A DNA stretch of 64,000 bases from PMG-095 sp049324695. Its GTDB lineage: Bacteria; Myxococcota_A; Polyangia; Polyangiales; Polyangiaceae. The translations under genes were made by a program, and so were the position numbers. The notes below the pieces were generated by a model, which saw only the letters and a program-made list of their open reading frames with translations, searched no databases and had not been told where the DNA came from. The stretch covers positions 248,001 to 312,000 of the forward strand of contig JBMOMJ010000055.1 in assembly GCA_049324695.1 (NCBI GenBank), given 5' to 3'. Shown piece after piece: positions 59,726 to 64,000 of the stretch. How positions within the stretch are numbered: position 1 is the first letter of the stretch; the number at the start of each line of letters is the position of its first letter.

Positions 59726-61042
59726 ATGCCGAGCGTGTTTACCGAGCTCATCACGATTTTCGCGCTGGTACTGGCGAACGGCTTCTTCGCGGGGGCCGAA
59801 ATCGCCATTGTGGCACTGCGGAAGTCGCGTATTCAGGAATTGGCCGACGAAGGTCGGAGCAGCGCGCGTGCAGTGTTGGCGCTGAGGGACGATCCCGAAG
59901 GGTTTTTGGCGACCGTGCAGGTCGGCATTACAGTCGTGAGCGCGACGGCGGCTGCGTTTGGCGGTGAGTCGATCGCCAAGCGACTGGCGGAGCACTTGCG
60001 ACCAGTTCACTTCATCGGGGAGCACGCTCACGGTGTTGCGTTGGCGCTCGTGATTGCGGTGCTGTCTTATCTCTCGATTGTGATTGGTGAGTTGGTTCCG
60101 AAATCGCTCGCGTTGCGAGGCGCGGAGAGGTACGCGCTGCTCGTGGGGCGGCCGATTCGGGCGCTCTCGTGGCTGACGCGGCCGCTGGTGTGGATTTTGG
60201 GGTCGAGTGCGAACTTGGTGCTTCGGCCATTTGGCGATCGCACGACGTTCACGGAAACGCGGCATTCTGCCGAGGAGCTGCAGGAGCTGGTCGAGGAAGC
60301 TGCAAAAGCGGGAGTGATTCATCCAGAAGCGGGCGAGATAGCGGCGCGCGCTCTGGAGTTGCCTGATCTGACGGTTGCGGACGTGATGGTTCCGAGGCAC
60401 GCGGTGGTTGCGATTCCGCGCAACGCGTCGCGTGATGAGTTGCGACGGATTCTGCTCGAACAGACGCACACACGCATTCCGGTTTACGAAGGGCGCATCG
60501 ACAACGTTGTCGGTTACGTGAGCGTCAAGGACATGTTGGCTCTGGCCTGGGATCAGAAGTTGATTGTGTTGGAGGATATTCTGCGCACGCCTTATTTCGT
60601 GCCGGATACGAAGCAGGCCGTGGAGCTCTTGAAGGAGATGCGCGCCCGCCATATGCCGTTCGCCGTAGTGGTGGATGAGCAGGGTGGCATGGCCGGCATC
60701 GTGACGATGGAAGATGTGCTCGAGGAGTTGGTGGGGGAGATCTTCAGCGAGCACGAACGCGATGTGCCCGAGCTGATCAAACGCGAAACCGATGGCGCCG
60801 CGATTTTGGATGGCTTGGCATCGATTCGCGCGGTGAACCGAAAACTCGATGTCGAGCTGCCCGAAAATGGACCCTGGACGACGGTGGCGGGGTTATGTCT
60901 CGCGCTGTCGGGGCGGATCCCAACGGTAGGTGACGTGCTGGAGGTGCCGGGTGGGATCACATTGGAGGTGCTCGACGCAACGCCGCGACGCATTCGCTCG
61001 GTGCGATTGCGCACGCCGCCCGCGACGCCAGCGGAGGTGTAG
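59726..61042 (+). CDS. CNNM/CorC-family CBS transporter-like protein
   Basis: 438 residues from ATG 59726 after GAGGGGCGG; the longer opening at 59579 lacks a site. An N-terminal CNNM (DUF21) domain ~1-185 with several TM helices (TELITIFALVLANGFFAGA, ALALVIAVLSYLSIVIGEL), then a CBS pair ~210-330 (LTVADVMVPRHAVVAIPRN, AVVVDEQGGMAGIVTMEDV), then a CorC/HlyC domain to ~430 (WTTVAGLCLALSGRIPTVG). Family members handle divalent cations (Mg or Co resistance and efflux). Converges on the acyl-CoA dehydrogenase gene. Confidence 0.9.
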   Translation: MPSVFTELITIFALVLANGFFAGAEIAIVALRKSRIQELADEGRSSARAVLALRDDPEGFLATVQVGITVVSATAAAFGGESIAKRLAEHLRPVHFIGEHAHGVALALVIAVLSYLSIVIGELVPKSLALRGAERYALLVGRPIRALSWLTRPLVWILGSSANLVLRPFGDRTTFTETRHSAEELQELVEEAAKAGVIHPEAGEIAARALELPDLTVADVMVPRHAVVAIPRNASRDELRRILLEQTHTRIPVYEGRIDNVVGYVSVKDMLALAWDQKLIVLEDILRTPYFVPDTKQAVELLKEMRARHMPFAVVVDEQGGMAGIVTMEDVLEELVGEIFSEHERDVPELIKRETDGAAILDGLASIRAVNRKLDVELPENGPWTTVAGLCLALSGRIPTVGDVLEVPGGITLEVLDATPRRIRSVRLRTPPATPAEV

Positions 61043-61050
61043 CAGGAGCC

Positions 61051-62796
61051 CTAAATCGTATCCCAGGCGAACTTTTCGAGCTCGAAGGCGTGATCGGCGA
61101 GCGCCTTGATCTGTTCGTCTTCGTTGGCATCGATTTCAGCCATGTTGTGACGAATACGCTTGCGGGCTTGGCTGAGGAAGGTATGCGCGATGTCGAGTTC
61201 ACGAGCGCTTTTTTCAGGGCCTTGCACGCGTAGGGCTGCGTCGACGCGTGATAGCACCGAAGCGCTGACGAACAGGTCGATCATCATGTCGCCGAGGCGC
61301 CGCGTTGCGAATTGCTTCTCGATGATGGCGCGGCCGTGCTTGCGCAGAATGCGATCGACAGCGGAGGCCAGATCGCGCGTCGACTCTTCGAAGATCTGCG
61401 ATTGCGGTTTGAGCGCGGGGTGCAGGCGCGTAAAGACTGTGCCTTCACGCGTGTAGCCCGTGGCCAGCGAGACGCGGCGCAGGGCGTATTCACTGAGCAC
61501 ACCGAAGCCCTTGATCGGATCGGCGAACACACCTTCCAGCGACTTGGCGAGCTCGCGCAGGTTCTGACCCACGTCGTTCATGGCGGTGAGCGCGATGAAC
61601 AGGCGCAAGATTTCGTTGGTGCCCTCGAAGATGCGGTTGATGCGGCTGTCCCGAACGATGCGCTCGTAAGGGTACTCGCACATGTAGCCGTTGCCGGCGG
61701 CGATTTGGAGCGCCTCGTCGGCAGTGCGATTCAGGGCTTCGCTTGCGAAGACTTTGCTGATGGCCGCTTCGACGGCGTATTCCTTATAACCCTGGTCGAT
61801 GAGCCCGGCGACCATCGAGACGGCGGCTTCAGTGGCGTAGCAGTCCACCACCATTTGCCCGACCTTTTGCTTGATCAGCCCGAACTCGGAGATGGGCTTG
61901 CCGAACTGGATACGGCCCTTCGCCTGCGTTGTGGCGAGCTTGATCATGCGTTTCATGCCGCCGACGGAGCCGCCGCCGAGGCCGGTGCGGCCCGAATTCA
62001 AGATCATCATCGCGACCTTGAAGCCTTTGCCTTCTTCACCGAGCAGATTCTTGGCGGGCACGCGCACGTTTTCGAGGTGAACGGTGGTCGTGGAGCTCGC
62101 GCGAATGCCCATCTTGTCTTCGTGGGGTCCAGTGGTGACGCCCGCCATGTCACGCGTCACGATGAAAGCGCTGAGCTGCGCGCGATCGTCAGCCTTGCCG
62201 GTTTTCGCAAACACGGTGAAGAAGTCTGCGATGCCTCCGTTGGTGATCCAGATCTTGTTGCCGTTCAAGATCCAGTCGTCGCCTTCTTTCACTGCGGTGG
62301 TTTTGATCGACGCTGCGTCGGAACCACTGCTCGGCTCCGTCAGGCAGAACGCCGCGATCATCTCGCCGGTAGCGAGCTTGGGATAGTACTGTTGGCGTTG
62401 ATCCTCGTTGCCGAAGAGTAGGAGGCCACGCATACCAATCGAGCTGTGCGCGCCGATCGTCACGGCTACCGAAGCGTCGTAAGTGGCCACCTCTTGTAGG
62501 GTGCGTGAGTAGGCAGCGCTGCCGAACCCCATGCCGCCTTGTTCTTCGGGAATAACCAACCCGAACAAGCCGAACTGACGCAGCTCCTCAATGAATTCGG
62601 CGGGGAATTCACCCGCACGATCCCACTTCTTGAAATCGGCTTCGTGCGGCGCGAGCAGCTGCTCGATCGACGAGATCACCGTATGGAGCGTTTCGCGCTC
62701 GGCGCTCGGAATCTCCGGGAAGGGGAGGATGATGTCTTGCTCGATTTGCCCCATGCAAAGCGATCGCATGAAGCTTGCTGTATTCTTGTCGACCAC
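61051..62796 (-). CDS. Acyl-CoA dehydrogenase, VLCAD-like
   Basis: 581 residues from GTG 62796, with AGGAGGCC upstream. Length is that of long-chain or very-long-chain ACADs with the extra C-terminal domain. Motifs: FCLTEPSSGSDAASI (substrate and FAD binding), IWITNGGIADFFTVFAKTG, GEEGKGFKVAMMILNSGRT, and FEGTNEILRLFIAL with the catalytic Glu of the VLCAD group. Oxidises long-chain acyl-CoA to trans-2-enoyl-CoA in beta-oxidation, FAD-dependent. Divergent from the Rieske oxygenase. Confidence 0.93.
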   Translation of the reverse strand: MVDKNTASFMRSLCMGQIEQDIILPFPEIPSAERETLHTVISSIEQLLAPHEADFKKWDRAGEFPAEFIEELRQFGLFGLVIPEEQGGMGFGSAAYSRTLQEVATYDASVAVTIGAHSSIGMRGLLLFGNEDQRQQYYPKLATGEMIAAFCLTEPSSGSDAASIKTTAVKEGDDWILNGNKIWITNGGIADFFTVFAKTGKADDRAQLSAFIVTRDMAGVTTGPHEDKMGIRASSTTTVHLENVRVPAKNLLGEEGKGFKVAMMILNSGRTGLGGGSVGGMKRMIKLATTQAKGRIQFGKPISEFGLIKQKVGQMVVDCYATEAAVSMVAGLIDQGYKEYAVEAAISKVFASEALNRTADEALQIAAGNGYMCEYPYERIVRDSRINRIFEGTNEILRLFIALTAMNDVGQNLRELAKSLEGVFADPIKGFGVLSEYALRRVSLATGYTREGTVFTRLHPALKPQSQIFEESTRDLASAVDRILRKHGRAIIEKQFATRRLGDMMIDLFVSASVLSRVDAALRVQGPEKSARELDIAHTFLSQARKRIRHNMAEIDANEDEQIKALADHAFELEKFAWDTI

Positions 62797-62912
62797 CCTT
62801 GGCCTCCTTCGTGCGGCGAACGTGTCGGCTAGATGTTCACGTCACTATGCGGGTCCCGTCGTGAACGCGCAAGCAGCGGGGGAGGGCTGGAACAGCTCGG
62901 CCCGGTGGGCGG

Positions 62913-64000
62913 ATGACGGCGTGCAGCTTCACATGGCAAGATCGCGTGGTGCAGCCAGTTTTGAGCCCTCCGCCTACCAAAGGGCACCTCTCCGTCGCAC
63001 GCCTCGCGCGCTTCTGGTACGTGGCGTGTACCAGCACAGCGCTGGGCAGGCGACCACTTGCGCGTACGCTGCTCGGCACACCGTTCGTGCTCTTTCGCGA
63101 TAACGATGGACGCGCGCACGCGTTGCTCGACCGCTGCCCGCACCGCAATGTGCCGCTTTCGCTCGGTCGCGTCGCTGGCAACGGGCGGCTCGAATGCGCC
63201 TATCACGGCTGGCAGTTCGATGGTGAAGGGCAGTGTCGCAGCGTGCCGGGACTGATTGAAGGCGGGGCGCCACGTGAACGGCGCTGTCCGCACGCACACG
63301 TTCGGGAACACGATGGGCTCGTGTGGGTGTACGCCGACCTCGACCAAGAGCCGCAGAGCGAACCCTTCAAGCTGCCCTCCCGCGAGGCTCGCTATACGCG
63401 CGTGGTGCGCGAAGTCGAGGCCGAAGCAACGCTGCATGCGACTTTGGAGAATGCGCTCGACGTGCCGCACACGGCGTTCCTGCATCGCGGGCTCTTTCGC
63501 GGTGGTGAACGACACGAGGTGCACGTGCACGTGCGACGCAGCGGCGGGCAAGTCGAGGCGGAGTATCGCGGTGAACCACGGCCGAGCGGCGTCGTCGGGC
63601 GGCTGCTATCACCCGGCGGTGGCGTGGTCGAGCATTGGGATCGCTTCATTCTGCCGTCGATCGCGCAAGTCGAATATCGGCTCGGCAGCGAGTCACACTT
63701 TTTGGTCACGGCGTTCGGTGCGCCGGTGAACGACTTTCGTACGCGGCTCACCGCAGTGGTCGACTTCGTCACGCCGTTGCCTGGCCGGCTGCTGAAGCCG
63801 ATTCTCGAACCGGTGGCGCTCAGGATCTTTGGCCAAGACAAGAAGATCCTCCGCGCGCAGAGCGAAAACATCGCGCGCTTCGGCGGTGAGCAGTATCAAT
63901 CCACCGAAGTCGACTTCCTGGGCCCGCACATCTGGCGGCTTCTAAAAGAGGCCGAGCGCGGCGAACCCGGTGAAAATGTGGTCGAGCGCGAAGTGACCTT
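62913..64000 (+). CDS. Rieske [2Fe-2S] oxygenase, 3' end beyond window
   Basis: At least 362 residues; ATG 62913 is used, GTG codons at 62946 and 62949 are alternatives. Rieske cluster ligands: CPHRNVPL, then ECAYHGWQFD (Cys-x-His and Cys-x-x-His). The catalytic domain shows the mononuclear iron facial triad motif ENALDVPHTAFLH (Asp, His, His). The open frame reaches the window end without a stop. Resembles aromatic or steroid-type ring-hydroxylating oxygenases and related Rieske monooxygenases; substrate unknown. Confidence 0.88.
   Translation, partial: MTACSFTWQDRVVQPVLSPPPTKGHLSVARLARFWYVACTSTALGRRPLARTLLGTPFVLFRDNDGRAHALLDRCPHRNVPLSLGRVAGNGRLECAYHGWQFDGEGQCRSVPGLIEGGAPRERRCPHAHVREHDGLVWVYADLDQEPQSEPFKLPSREARYTRVVREVEAEATLHATLENALDVPHTAFLHRGLFRGGERHEVHVHVRRSGGQVEAEYRGEPRPSGVVGRLLSPGGGVVEHWDRFILPSIAQVEYRLGSESHFLVTAFGAPVNDFRTRLTAVVDFVTPLPGRLLKPILEPVALRIFGQDKKILRAQSENIARFGGEQYQSTEVDFLGPHIWRLLKEAERGEPGENVVEREVT

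Noticed and set aside
62591..63103. 170-residue plus-strand frame
   Set aside because: Out of frame with the Rieske protein, whose Cys/His motifs fix the correct frame from 62913.

Overview
The window looks like a stretch of a myxobacterial (Myxococcota, probably Polyangia-like) chromosome. This is inferred from high GC, several Hanks-type Ser/Thr kinases in a few kilobases, large Gly-rich lipoproteins, a SpvB/RHS surface toxin and weak Shine-Dalgarno use. About 58 kb is accessory DNA. It ends at a tyrosine integrase next to a tRNA-Thr(CGU), after which ordinary chromosomal genes resume. Two 100-N assembly gaps lie in a TPR-repeat array at 41-43 kb.

Layout. 0-4.2 kb: a tightly packed, translationally coupled run of small genes (glucosaminidase-type lysin, single-TM proteins, a very basic DNA-binding-like protein, a small beta-rich protein, a holin-like protein) that resembles the end of a small, possibly tailless, prophage. 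4.3-8.4 kb: a Cys/His-rich protein, a decayed DNA methyltransferase facing an intact PD-(D/E)XK endonuclease, and another relic. 8.9-18.3 kb: a FliA-type sigma factor with a small upstream partner, then divergently transcribed Ser/Thr kinase operons; the right-hand one is five genes joined by 4-bp ATGA overlaps and ends in a beta-helix/Gly-rich lipoprotein. 19-27 kb: a 2042-residue SpvB/RHS polymorphic toxin with a C-terminal deaminase-like domain, its likely immunity gene, and a divergent FHA-like membrane protein. 27.8-30.4 kb: a three-gene operon with an XRE-ImmA/IrrE regulator. 31-38.6 kb: two large lipoproteins divergent from a second FHA-like membrane protein. 38.8-41.1 kb: a complete IS66-family element with 8-bp target duplication. 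41-50 kb: two divergent STAND NTPases, one with a long TPR array and one with a C-terminal nuclease-like domain (defence candidates). 50-54.5 kb: AraC and LuxR regulators, a LuxR relic and exported proteins. 54.6-58.1 kb: an XRE/ImmA-like pair, excisionase-like gene, integrase and tRNA-Thr. 58.4-64 kb: BON-domain protein, CNNM/CorC protein, VLCAD-like acyl-CoA dehydrogenase and a Rieske oxygenase running off the end.

The most interesting signal is regulatory. A bipartite element close to GATTTCAGGCATC, then exactly 14 bases, then GACCGAC, occurs seven times. Six copies sit just upstream of the outward-facing genes of three divergent pairs: kinase/kinase operon, RHS toxin/FHA protein, lipoprotein operon/FHA protein. 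The seventh has no recognisable gene. This ties kinases, FHA-like receptors, the RHS toxin and the Gly-rich surface lipoproteins into what looks like one co-regulated phosphosignalling and surface-toxin system. The FliA-type sigma factor encoded beside the kinases is a candidate reader, but that link is inference.
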